Below, in pieces: positions 1 to 7,875 of a stretch of 36,577 bases of DNA (its first letter is position 1; every line of letters begins with the position of its first letter). A program made the translations under genes and the position numbers. The DNA lies in the NCBI GenBank assembly GCA_017962765.1, contig JAGCUP010000113.1:1-36577 (forward strand). The letters run 5' to 3'. A model generated the notes under the pieces. It made no database searches. It was not told the origin of the DNA and was given only the letters and a program-made list of their open reading frames with translations. Origin of the DNA: Muribaculaceae bacterium. GTDB taxonomy: Bacteria; Bacteroidota; Bacteroidia; Bacteroidales; Muribaculaceae.

Positions 1-306
1 GTAACTGTTGTAATTACCCTCTCAAATGAGGGCTTCCACAACATCTTGCCGCCGCCTCCGCCACCCTTGCAGGTTGTAATTACCCTCTCAAATGAGGGCT
101 TCCACAACTATCAGTTTGGTCGTTGCTTTAATACGGGCGTTGTAATTACCCTCTCAAATGAGGGCTTCCACAACGTTGATGAGGTGCGCCATACCATTAC
201 TTCCGTTGTAATTACCCTCTCAAATGAGGGCTTCCACAACCCATTGACTTTACTTTGCCAATTACGTTGCGTTGTAATTACCCTCTCAAATGAGGGCTTC
301 CACAAC
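1..306 (-). CRISPR. Type VI-B CRISPR array (5 repeats, runs off left edge)
   Basis: Five identical 36-bp repeats lie at 7-42, 73-108, 139-174, 205-240 and 271-306, separated by four unique spacers of exactly 30 bp (43-72, 109-138, 175-204, 241-270). Positions 1-6 are the edge of another spacer, so the array continues leftwards outside the window. Read on the minus strand each repeat begins GTTGTGGAAG and ends TTACAAC, the form known for Cas13b direct repeats, and it contains a short hairpin (CCCTC, loop ATTTGA, GAGGG). The array is therefore expected to be transcribed on the minus strand, in the same direction as the adjacent cas13b, with 241-270 as the leader-proximal spacer. Absence of repeat decay suggests a recent or active array. 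Spacer targets cannot be determined here. Confidence 0.98.
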
Positions 307-388
307 CTAATTGTTTGTAATTTGAATATTTTCAAGATGTTGTAACAAAAGTTTGACATAAAAAATGGTTGATTATTTACCATAGTAG
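307..388 (-). promoter_or_regulatory. Probable CRISPR leader between cas13b and array
   Basis: This is an A/T-rich 82-bp stretch between the cas13b stop codon and the first-transcribed repeat. It has no coding potential. Its position on the upstream side of the array, for minus-strand transcription, makes it the likely leader or a read-through segment from cas13b. There is no strong TAnnTTTG promoter box on the minus strand, so whether the array has its own promoter is unclear. Confidence 0.5.
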
Positions 389-3300
389 TTACTTGTTTTT
401 GCCTATAAGTTTTATCTTTTGTCCCATGACTTCGCTGATAGATGGTGCGATTTCTCCCACGGTGGTAGTGGGAACATTCACTTTTTCGAAACCCTCGCCA
501 ATGTAAGCATTATGTGCAAAAGAATTGCGAATGTTTATAGCTTCGCTTTCTTCTTTCTCCGAAAATAGTTTCGCATAAGCAAGAAGTTGGCTGAAACTGG
601 TCCTCTTGGCTTTGTTTTCACCTTTGTCATCGTAATAATAGTGGGGTGACATTTTGTCATGAAGCTCCTTGTGCCGTTCAAGTATGAGCCTTTCGATTCG
701 ATGGGCGTTCTCGAAGACATCAAACCTGACACGGTCGTATTTTTCAAATTCTTGCTCCAAGTCGTTACGGTCAATGTCAAGCGAAACGGCGTTTTCGTCA
801 TCGACAAGGTAAGGAATAAGTGTCTCGATGCGACTGTCGAACAAGAATCTCAAGAAATCGCCATAGTTTTTCAGTTTGATGGCTTGTTGAGAGATTTTCA
901 CAGGGATGTTGCTGCCCTTGATGTGTAGCGTGATAGAGAAGGGCACACTGATTTCGAGAGCGCTGATTCCTTCTTGTCGCCTGATGGGCTTAATGTTTTT
1001 CAGCTTGAAGTGTGCAAAGCTATTGTCGAGCATATTTTCATTTTTATTGAATAAAATGTGCCGCGCCATCAAGAAAATAATAATATCTTGAACCTTATAA
1101 CGTCTAATGAGTCGTTCGGTTGACTTCATGCAGTGCAGGGCGCGTGAAAGAATTTGTATCTCTTTCTCCTTGTCGGCATTGCTCACCACTTTTTTCAAGT
1201 GCATAGATACCAGTCCGGTAGGCTTGCTGTTACCATTCAGGAGTGCTGTCATCAACTTGTTTTGTTGTGATGCTGTGAGTTTGCGTAGTTTTTGTGATGT
1301 ATTGATGATGTCTTTGATGCGTTGTTGTTTGTCAAGCGCCGGGTTCTTAGCCAGAGATTTTGCAAGTTTCTTGTTGACTTCCTCAATGCCTTCCCCAATA
1401 ATTTTGTTGTCATCGCACGACAAACCTGCTGTCTCGGAAAGCATTTGCAGCGAGGCGTCGTTGCGCAAAATATTGTCAATTTCGCTTATGGTCTTGCCAT
1501 AGTCGTCTTTGTCGTTGGTGCGGTGCTGCAACAACTTGAAGAAGCCGTAATACCGCTTGTAATTATCTTGCGGTTGAGTGTAAAATTCTTGACTGTCGTC
1601 TTGATATAGTCTTTTAAAGTGTTTTGCTATCAAGAAAGAGACATTGGCATCATCTCGCTTGTCGCCTTGGATGAAATTCTTGTCATATTTGTATTCAAGA
1701 ATTTTTTTGATGTGTGGCTCAAATAGCCCACGAGGCAATTCAACGGGCAACTCAAGGTATGCCTGCAAGAGTCGCTCATGGAAGTCGTTGTCGCGCCGTG
1801 CCCATTTGTTCTTACCGCGCGTGAGGAAAGGTAAGTTCTTTAAGTTGTCGAGTGGCAAGGAACGAAGCCATTTGACTTTTACCTCAAGATATTTCTTATA
1901 GAAAGCGGCAGTTGATGAGGGGGCGCTGTTAATCACCTCCATCAAGAATGGATGTGCGTCGTCGTGCATGATAAGATGGGCCGAAACCAAAATCCTTTTT
2001 ATTTGCTCAAGGCTGGTGAACATCGACAGGGCCGATTGAAGTATTTGGAAGTTCAAACCAGTGAGCTTGTTACCAGCCGAGGGGGCGGGCTGCATAGCGA
2101 TGATGTCATGAGCCAGCCAATCGCCTAACTTGCCCGGCTTGATTTCGACAAAGTGGCTTTTTCCGCGCTTATTGCGCTCATCGGCAACTTGTTCAAGGTC
2201 GCGCATGAACCGCTCTAAACGTTTCTCGGTGGCAACGATGTGCTCCTCTAAACGGCTCTGTAGCTTGCTGATAGCCTTGTTTTCATCATAAGACGCGCCC
2301 GATAGATAGTTTTGCAACTTTTTGGGAAGATGGCGGTCATAATCAATTCCCAAGGCAGCTGCTTCGTTACGGGCATTATTGCCGTTGATTTCGCCTGTGA
2401 TAACTTTGTCAATGAACTTTTTAAAGCCAGTTGCGAAATTTTTGATTATTTTTTCTTCACCCGGCAGCGCCAACGATTTTTTAGCATTGTCATCGACTGC
2501 ATTAAAGAGGAGATGATAAAAGATGAGAGCCGGAAGCTCATGCGTGCTCATGAAGCATTTGGGGGGCGTGAGAGAAACGATTTGTTCTCCATTTTTCTTC
2601 CGTTCCCTTAAGTCTTTGGCTTGAGGTGAATCGATGAGTTGGGGCAGTCCTGGCCTGGGGTCATTGGGGCCTGCTTTCCAATATAACCCAATATGGTTGT
2701 TGTTGATTAAATAGGAAGCGTGATGATCGGTGATATAAGGTTCGGAATCGGGGGTGTCGGCTTGGACGTCCTCGAAGTCTCTAATGAGTGGAGCCCATGT
2801 TTCGACACGTTGCTTCTCGATTTCATTAAGTCTCCCAAATCCGTGCAATTCTTTCTGGAGTGAACGCACATGGGATTGTCCTTCGGCAATTTGTCCGTCG
2901 ATGCACTTTTTGTCATAAAAGGCAAATCGATACGTTCCCAATTTGACTTGAAAACGAATGTCGCGAAAGATTTCTTGCTGGTCAATGAATTGTAAAGCTA
3001 ACTGCGGAAAGCGGTCGGAGTGTCGCACCATGAGGGTGGTATTCAAGTCGTCATCACTTTTTTCTTCGCTGCGGAACAACTTTTGGTCATTGGGACATAA
3101 GAGGTCAAATAACTCCAGTGGGCAACGTTGCAATTCGTTCACCATGTCGAGTGCAAGTGCGGTGGAGTTCTGAACACTCTCATATCGCATGCGAGGCAGT
3201 TTTATTCTATAAACTGCTAATGACTCAAAGATGATGCTGCGGCGTTTAGTGGTTTTTAGGTCGCCGTAGGTGTAAAACGCTTTAGTTTTAGCAAGCATTT

Positions 3301-3943
3301 CACCGATGTATTTCTTTTCGAGAAATAATGAAATGAAGCACAAAAGTCCACGCAAAGAGAACACGTTTGAGGGCTTGTCGTCTTTGTTGGAGATGAGTTC
3401 CTTTTTGTAGAGACTGTACTGGGAATTCTCTCTGCCCATTTTGTTGTTCTTAATGAAAGACATTTCGTGTTCGCTATAGTTGAATCGCTGCTGCACAGTG
3501 CGTAAAGCGGCCTTGTGGAGGTCCTTGATACAACTTACAAGACTCCGCTCATTAAGATTGAGGTTGAAGAATTCGTTCTCTTCATCTGAATCGTAATGGG
3601 TGGTATAATTGCGGTAGAAATTTAAAACCTCATTTACCTTGGGTAGGATAAAGCACAAAGCATCAACCTCGTTTGTGGCCTTCCCTGTGGAAATGACGGT
3701 ATCGGTCATCGGAGCTAAGAAAGGGAAGTGGCGCCTAAGTAAAGTGCAAATTTTATCTTTCTTATCGGTATGAGTTTTTTTCGATTTGAGGTTGTCGAGG
3801 ATGGTGTTAAAAGGATTGAAATCATTACTGTCTTTGCCCATCCCCAGGCATTTGCAAATGTACTCAAAAGTCATGAAGAAATTATGCTGGGCCATATTGC
3901 AGTAAGCCGCATAAACGTGTTTGTTTTGATTGATTTGTACCAT
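389..3943 (-). CDS. cas13b: Cas13b, type VI-B CRISPR RNA-guided RNase
   Basis: The product is an RNA-guided RNA-targeting effector that processes its own crRNA and cuts target and collateral RNA with two HEPN domains. The proposed 1184-residue protein starts at the ATG at 3943 (MVQINQNKH); the longer frame back to 4039 starts with TTG and adds a cysteine-rich stretch unlike the family. Both HEPN RxxxxH motifs are visible: RNYTTH at about residues 111-116 and RNSFAH at about 1139-1144, the same layout as characterised Cas13b (R116/H121 and R1177/H1182 in the Bergeyella enzyme). Other family-like segments are the KLPRMR region, the DRFPQLALQFIDQ region and the KLKNYGDF segment near the C-terminus. 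Length fits Cas13b. The gene is clearly less GC-rich than the core genes to its right, suggesting horizontal acquisition. No cas1, cas2, csx27 or csx28 is seen in the window. Confidence 0.96.
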   Translation of the reverse strand: MVQINQNKHVYAAYCNMAQHNFFMTFEYICKCLGMGKDSNDFNPFNTILDNLKSKKTHTDKKDKICTLLRRHFPFLAPMTDTVISTGKATNEVDALCFILPKVNEVLNFYRNYTTHYDSDEENEFFNLNLNERSLVSCIKDLHKAALRTVQQRFNYSEHEMSFIKNNKMGRENSQYSLYKKELISNKDDKPSNVFSLRGLLCFISLFLEKKYIGEMLAKTKAFYTYGDLKTTKRRSIIFESLAVYRIKLPRMRYESVQNSTALALDMVNELQRCPLELFDLLCPNDQKLFRSEEKSDDDLNTTLMVRHSDRFPQLALQFIDQQEIFRDIRFQVKLGTYRFAFYDKKCIDGQIAEGQSHVRSLQKELHGFGRLNEIEKQRVETWAPLIRDFEDVQADTPDSEPYITDHHASYLINNNHIGLYWKAGPNDPRPGLPQLIDSPQAKDLRERKKNGEQIVSLTPPKCFMSTHELPALIFYHLLFNAVDDNAKKSLALPGEEKIIKNFATGFKKFIDKVITGEINGNNARNEAAALGIDYDRHLPKKLQNYLSGASYDENKAISKLQSRLEEHIVATEKRLERFMRDLEQVADERNKRGKSHFVEIKPGKLGDWLAHDIIAMQPAPSAGNKLTGLNFQILQSALSMFTSLEQIKRILVSAHLIMHDDAHPFLMEVINSAPSSTAAFYKKYLEVKVKWLRSLPLDNLKNLPFLTRGKNKWARRDNDFHERLLQAYLELPVELPRGLFEPHIKKILEYKYDKNFIQGDKRDDANVSFLIAKHFKRLYQDDSQEFYTQPQDNYKRYYGFFKLLQHRTNDKDDYGKTISEIDNILRNDASLQMLSETAGLSCDDNKIIGEGIEEVNKKLAKSLAKNPALDKQQRIKDIINTSQKLRKLTASQQNKLMTALLNGNSKPTGLVSMHLKKVVSNADKEKEIQILSRALHCMKSTERLIRRYKVQDIIIFLMARHILFNKNENMLDNSFAHFKLKNIKPIRRQEGISALEISVPFSITLHIKGSNIPVKISQQAIKLKNYGDFLRFLFDSRIETLIPYLVDDENAVSLDIDRNDLEQEFEKYDRVRFDVFENAHRIERLILERHKELHDKMSPHYYYDDKGENKAKRTSFSQLLAYAKLFSEKEESEAINIRNSFAHNAYIGEGFEKVNVPTTTVGEIAPSISEVMGQKIKLIGKNK

Positions 3944-4010
3944 AGCGAAATATTGTTGTGAGATTAATTCAAGACATAAACTGCACGTCTTGTGGGAGCA
4001 AGCAAAGAAA

Positions 4011-4169
4011 TTATATTTCACTTGCAGACAATTTCTCAATGAGGGTTTTCATCAGTGTGGTTTTGCCAGTATCGGCATAACCTTTAAGTATGAATACCTT
4101 CGTTTCTTTGTCGGCAAGGAAATCTTCCATTCTTTTAAATGTCTCTTGTTGCTCAATGCTTAGCCCCAT
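4011..4169 (-). pseudogene. N-terminal stump of a P-loop ATPase/helicase
   Basis: A 52-codon frame begins MGLSIEQQETF and carries a clean Walker A motif, GYADTGKTT, at about residues 30-38. It then stops at TAA 4011-4013. The start resembles the N-terminus of RecD-like or AAA-type ATPases, in which a short helix precedes a GYAGTGKTT P-loop, but no Walker B or later motif follows. It ends 67 bp before the cas13b start, on the same strand. The likeliest reading is the 5-prime end of a larger ATPase gene cut off when the Cas13b module was inserted or rearranged. A short expressed peptide cannot be excluded. Confidence 0.55.
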
Positions 4170-4300
4170 AATCGGATTAGTTTTTAATTACATTACGATT
4201 CAGCAAATCTCATGCCAAACATCCGCAAAGACAACTGAAATACAGCTTTCACGACATTTTCACGGCATTTTTAAGAACTTTTGAAAATAAATGCTGAAAA

Positions 4301-4333
4301 AGTTGCTGGGGTGGGGGAAATGTAGTACTTTTG
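4301..4333 (+). promoter_or_regulatory. Bacteroidetes-type promoter of ssrA
   Basis: TACTTTTG at 4326-4333 matches the TAnnTTTG -7 box of the Bacteroidetes primary sigma factor. A TTG at 4301-4303 lies 22 bp upstream as a -33 element. The box is 25 bp before the mature tmRNA 5-prime end. Confidence 0.7.
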
Positions 4334-4358
4334 CAGCCACTTTCCACTCACCATATAT

Positions 4359-4757
4359 GGGGCTGACTTGGATTTGACAGCGTGTAGAGGTGGTGGGCAA
4401 GCATGCAGAGCGATGATGGCAATGCTCTCGAATCTCAGTCATCGACTAAATTTAACTGGCGAAAATACTTACGCTCTTGCTGCCTGATCGAAGCACAGTA
4501 GATCAGCTTAATCGCTGCCCAAGGCGGTAGCGACAAGACATCACCCGACAGCCCTATCCGCGAGGCTCGTTGAACCGGTGGTGCTCGCAAATCGGGGATA
4601 GATGAAGGCCTGTCTCGAGCCTTAATCGAAGTTTAGAGGCTAAGCCGTTGGTTGGTAGTCCCGAGCCTGCCCGCGGTCGAAAAACAAGTCAGGACTAAGC
4701 ATGTAGAAAACCCATTAGTTCCGCGTTTGGACGAGGGTTCAAACCCCTCCAGCTCCA
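4359..4757 (+). ncRNA. ssrA: tmRNA (transfer-messenger RNA)
   Basis: tmRNA rescues stalled ribosomes and tags the unfinished peptide for degradation. The 5-prime end GGGGCU (4359-4364) pairs with AGCUCC (4751-4756) as the tRNA-like acceptor stem, with A4757 as discriminator; CCA is not encoded. The T-arm sequence GGGTTCAAACCCC precedes the 3-prime end. The tag reading frame starts with the GGC resume codon at 4458 and reads GENTYALAA followed by TGA (4485-4487), a typical Bacteroidetes tag ending in ALAA. It is a single-piece tmRNA with its own promoter and terminator. The accessory cas13b island lies immediately on its 5-prime side, divergently oriented. Confidence 0.97.
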
Positions 4758-4766
4758 CAACCCACA

Positions 4767-4806
4767 ACCGCAAGAGGCTCACCAAGCCCCTTGCGGTTTT
4801 TTTTTG
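4767..4806 (+). terminator. Rho-independent terminator of ssrA
   Basis: ACCGCAAG (4767-4774) pairs with CTTGCGGT (4790-4797). The stem extends inward through GGCT/AGCC with one mismatch and is followed by a run of T residues to 4805. It sits 10 bp after the tmRNA 3-prime end. Confidence 0.9.
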
Positions 4807-4828
4807 ATGAATAATTTTGGTCTTTGGG

Positions 4829-4859
4829 TTGTTTGTTTGTGAAAAATGTTGTATCTTTG
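4829..4859 (+). promoter_or_regulatory. Promoter of rmuC
   Basis: TTG at 4829-4831, a 20-bp spacer and TATCTTTG at 4852-4859 match the Bacteroidetes -33/-7 pattern. It lies 55 bp upstream of the rmuC start. Confidence 0.7.
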
Positions 4860-4914
4860 TTGACGTGAAAAACTAAATAACAACCAACACAAATTAAAAC
4901 AAACTGAGAGCACA

Positions 4915-6738
4915 ATGGAAATGAATCTTGTGATTGCAATCATTGCCATCATCGTGATGGCTATCGTGGGTTACTTCTTGGGCAACCGGGGGAAGAAAGG
5001 GTATGTACTCACTATTGACCAACTGAGAAGCAACATTGCCGAGCTGGGCCGCAAAAACGCCGGGCAGGAAGCGGCGATTGCCGAGAAAACCAATGCCATC
5101 ACGACGCTGACCGCCGAGCGTGATGTACAGAAAACCAATGCTGACAACTATTCGCACCAGTTGGCGGCGCAAAAGGAGGGCTACGAGCAACAAATTGTCG
5201 CGCTGAAGTCGGACTCGGAGCGCGCCTTGCAAAACGAGTTGGAGCGGAGCCAGAAGCTGTTGAACGAACAAAAGGCGGCCTACGAGAAGCAGATGGCCGA
5301 CCAAAAGGCGGCTTTTGAGGCCCAACTCAAGGAACTGAAAGACACCTTCGCCAAACAACTCGAGGAGTTCAAGACTGAGAGTGAAAAGAGCCTAAAAAAG
5401 CAGGAGGAAATCGCCGATGAGTTCAAGCGCACCGAGACGAGGCGCAATGCCGAAGCGATAGCCGAAATGAAGAGGACCTACGAGCAGCAGATTGAAGACT
5501 TGAAAGCATCGTTTGAGCAACAAATAAAGCAAACTAAAGAGGCTAACCTTGGGCAAATTTCCGCTATTAAAGAGATGAACGACAAGCAGGTGAAGAGCCA
5601 GCTCGACCTCATCAAGGAGCAGATGCAGACCACGTCGGAGAAGGTGCTAAAGCTGCGACAGGACGAGCTGGGCATCAAGAACCAGGAGCAAGTGTCGAAA
5701 ATCATCGACCCCCTGCAGAAGAGTCTCAAGGACATGCAAGAGGCCCTGGACAAGACGAAGAAGCAACAGGAAGACGCGCTGATTCGACTCGACGAGAGCA
5801 TCAAAATCAATATGGAGAAGAGCGCGGCTATCGGTGAGACGGCCGACCGACTTACCCGCGCCCTCACCGGCGAGGTGAAGGTGCAGGGAAACTTCGGTGA
5901 GCTTAAACTCAAGCAGTTGCTCGAAGACCTCGAGCTCAAGGAGGGCGAACAATACGACACGCAGGAGACGCTACGAGACCGCGGGGGCAAAGGCGTCAAG
6001 GGCGACGACGGCAAGGGCCTGATTCCCGACTTCATCCTGCACTTCCCCAACAATCGCCATGTGGTTGTTGACTCCAAGATGTCGCTGACCGCCTACGAGC
6101 GCTACATGAATGCCGAGGATGGCTCTCCCGAAACGAGCGAATATCTCAAATCGCACCTCAACAGCATCAGGGCGCAGGTGAAACGCCTCGCCAAGAAAGA
6201 ATACACCAAGTTTCTTCCCGGAGGCTACCACCGCTTGAATTTCGCCATTATGTATGTTCCCATCGAGGGCGCGTTGAACCTCGCGCTGCTCAACGACCAC
6301 GGTTTGTGGAAAGAAGCCTACGACGAGGGCGTGATGATTCTCGGCCCGCAGACCATGTATATGAACCTGCGCGTGCTGGAAATGATGTGGACCCAGGTGA
6401 GCCAGTTGAAGAACCAGCAAGCCATGATGGACGCCGCCAACACTGTGGTTGACCGTGTGCAGGATTTCGGCATCCGTTTTATGGAGGTGGAATCGAGCGT
6501 GAACGACGCGCTCAAGAAAATCAACCGGCTCAAAATCACCACTGCCAACAGCGGGCAGAGCATCATCACGGCGGCACGAAACCTGCTGAAAGCCGGCGCA
6601 AGCGAGAACAAGAAAAAGAAATCGCTCGCCGACATGGACGACACACTGTTCATCGACGCCGACACCACCATGCTCCTCAGCCCCGCCCCCTCAACCGGCC
6701 CCAAGGACATCACCGAAGAAACATCCCCCGAGCAATAA
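4915..6738 (+). CDS. rmuC: DNA recombination protein RmuC
   Basis: RmuC-family proteins are membrane-anchored and carry a predicted nuclease-like domain; in E. coli loss of rmuC raises inversion at short inverted repeats. The 607-residue protein has an N-terminal membrane segment (about residues 4-22, followed by GNRGKKGY) and a long charged coiled coil rich in E, K, Q and A (about 35-290). The RmuC domain follows (about 310-540), with the recognisable GNFGELKLKQLLED segment, the VVVDSKMSL segment and the LPGGYHRLNFAIMYVPIEGA region. The C-terminal tail is low complexity. The coiled coil is long for the family but not abnormal. It appears monocistronic: a promoter lies just upstream and a stem-loop just downstream. 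Confidence 0.95.
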   Translation: MEMNLVIAIIAIIVMAIVGYFLGNRGKKGYVLTIDQLRSNIAELGRKNAGQEAAIAEKTNAITTLTAERDVQKTNADNYSHQLAAQKEGYEQQIVALKSDSERALQNELERSQKLLNEQKAAYEKQMADQKAAFEAQLKELKDTFAKQLEEFKTESEKSLKKQEEIADEFKRTETRRNAEAIAEMKRTYEQQIEDLKASFEQQIKQTKEANLGQISAIKEMNDKQVKSQLDLIKEQMQTTSEKVLKLRQDELGIKNQEQVSKIIDPLQKSLKDMQEALDKTKKQQEDALIRLDESIKINMEKSAAIGETADRLTRALTGEVKVQGNFGELKLKQLLEDLELKEGEQYDTQETLRDRGGKGVKGDDGKGLIPDFILHFPNNRHVVVDSKMSLTAYERYMNAEDGSPETSEYLKSHLNSIRAQVKRLAKKEYTKFLPGGYHRLNFAIMYVPIEGALNLALLNDHGLWKEAYDEGVMILGPQTMYMNLRVLEMMWTQVSQLKNQQAMMDAANTVVDRVQDFGIRFMEVESSVNDALKKINRLKITTANSGQSIITAARNLLKAGASENKKKKSLADMDDTLFIDADTTMLLSPAPSTGPKDITEETSPEQ

Positions 6739-6752
6739 CCCCGATGAAGAAA

Positions 6753-6794
6753 CAGCAACCGCAGGCGCCCACCACGGGCCGCTTGCGGTTGCTG
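6753..6794. terminator. Stem-loop between convergent rmuC and GYF/zinc-ribbon gene
   Basis: An 11-bp perfect stem is formed by CAGCAACCGCA (6753-6763) and TGCGGTTGCTG (6784-6794). It sits between two convergent genes. On the minus strand it is followed by a T-rich stretch (TTTCTT), so it probably serves both directions. Confidence 0.65.
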
Positions 6795-6828
6795 GGTCTT
6801 GTGGAGTGGCCTTGAAAAGGCCTCTGGT

Positions 6829-7851
6829 TTAGTAGTTGTAGCCGTCGTCTTCGACCACTTCGTCGGTTCCGTAGGCGACCCTGTCGTCTTCGGCGGGAGC
6901 TTCTACCACTTCGGCAGCTTCTTCGGCGGGTTTTGCTTCTTCGTCGTCGTAGTAACGGCTATCGTAGTAATCTGCGTCGTCGGCTGCCTCAACGCTTTCG
7001 GTTTCGAAGCCGTAGTCGGTGTCTTCGTAGTTGTTATAACTGGGGGTCGACGTGTTGTTGACGACGAACACGATGACGGCAATGGCGATGGCTACGATAG
7101 CTGCCACAATGATGCCGATGATAATGCCCGTGTTGCTCTTTTTGGGTGGCGGTGCCGATTGCGGGTCGCTGAAGGGCATCGACGGGTCGCTATAAGGCAT
7201 GGACGGGTCGATGGGGTTGCCGTACTGGTCCACCATGGGACCCGTGGCGGGGTAGCCCGTGGCGGGTATCGCATCGTAACCCGTGGGATAAGATACGGGC
7301 GTGCCATCGTAACCCATCGACTGGGGTGCGGACTGATAGCTGCCGGGGGCGGGGATGGGGGGCATCCCGCCAGGTTGCGAGATGGGTGGCATGGTGCCGG
7401 GTTGTGAGATAGGTGGCATCCCGCCGGGTTGTGAAATGGGGGGCATGCCCGGTCCCACCGTGGTGGGTAACCCTGTGGAGGGTTCCGGGATTGCCGTTCC
7501 CGAGAATCCGTCGTTCTGGGCAGGTTGCAGCCATTCACCGCAGAAGCGGCACTTGCGGGCCACGGCAAGTATTTCCTCGCCGCAGTAAGGGCATCGCATG
7601 GTGGCTTGCTGTCCGTCCGCAGGTTGTGCGGCTGGTGTGGGCTGTTGGGCTGGTACTTGCTGTTGCGCTGCTGCTACTTGTTGCAACAGCGGTTGCAGCT
7701 CTGGCACATCGCTGGCTTTCATCCAGTTAGCCGAGCCTTGCCACCAGACGAGCGCGTCGGGCACGAGGCCGTTTTCCACCAGTTGGTTGATGTGGTAGGG
7801 TCCCAGCTCCACGTTGTTGATGTTCATGAAAATTTCGGCGTTCTTGTCCAT
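6829..7851 (-). CDS. GYF_2 domain / zinc-ribbon single-pass membrane protein
   Basis: The function is unknown; the 340-residue architecture is clear. Residues about 5-55 form a GYF_2-type (DUF4339) domain, with GPYHINQLVENGLV and VWWQGSANWMKASDVPEL. A zinc ribbon with Cys87, Cys90, Cys101 and Cys104 (CPYC...CRFC) follows. Residues 135-170 are a repeat of the ten-residue unit GMPPISQPGG, and the Pro/Tyr-rich region runs to about 235. One transmembrane helix lies at about 241-264. The C-terminal tail is strongly acidic (Asp/Glu/Tyr). GYF domains bind proline-rich peptides, so the protein may bind its own or a partner's proline-rich segment; this is inference. It lies 24 bp after the broken substrate-binding gene on the same strand and may be read through from it. 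Confidence 0.8.
   Translation of the reverse strand: MDKNAEIFMNINNVELGPYHINQLVENGLVPDALVWWQGSANWMKASDVPELQPLLQQVAAAQQQVPAQQPTPAAQPADGQQATMRCPYCGEEILAVARKCRFCGEWLQPAQNDGFSGTAIPEPSTGLPTTVGPGMPPISQPGGMPPISQPGTMPPISQPGGMPPIPAPGSYQSAPQSMGYDGTPVSYPTGYDAIPATGYPATGPMVDQYGNPIDPSMPYSDPSMPFSDPQSAPPPKKSNTGIIIGIIVAAIVAIAIAVIVFVVNNTSTPSYNNYEDTDYGFETESVEAADDADYYDSRYYDDEEAKPAEEAAEVVEAPAEDDRVAYGTDEVVEDDGYNY
7355..7446. repeat. 30-bp tandem repeat coding for GMPPISQPGG units
   Basis: About three copies of a 30-bp unit occur in frame and encode the proline-rich GMPPISQPG[G/T] decapeptide of the GYF/zinc-ribbon protein. Copies differ at a few bases. Copy number could vary between strains without a frameshift. 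Confidence 0.7.
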
Positions 7852-7875
7852 AGGGAATAAGTTATTTAGGAGGTT

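Noticed and set aside
46-345. Plus-strand 99-codon frame of proline-rich then repeated peptide
   Set aside because: It is made of CRISPR repeats and spacers read through in one frame; the 66-bp period gives repeated peptides by chance.
337-345. GTTGTAA after the last repeat as a possible decayed sixth repeat
   Set aside because: Only seven bases match the repeat start and the spacing is 32 rather than 30, so it is probably chance in an AT-rich leader.
3944-4039. N-terminal extension of Cas13b to the TTG at 4039
   Set aside because: It adds 32 residues unlike Cas13b and overlaps the end of the ATPase stump; ATG at 3943 fits the family.
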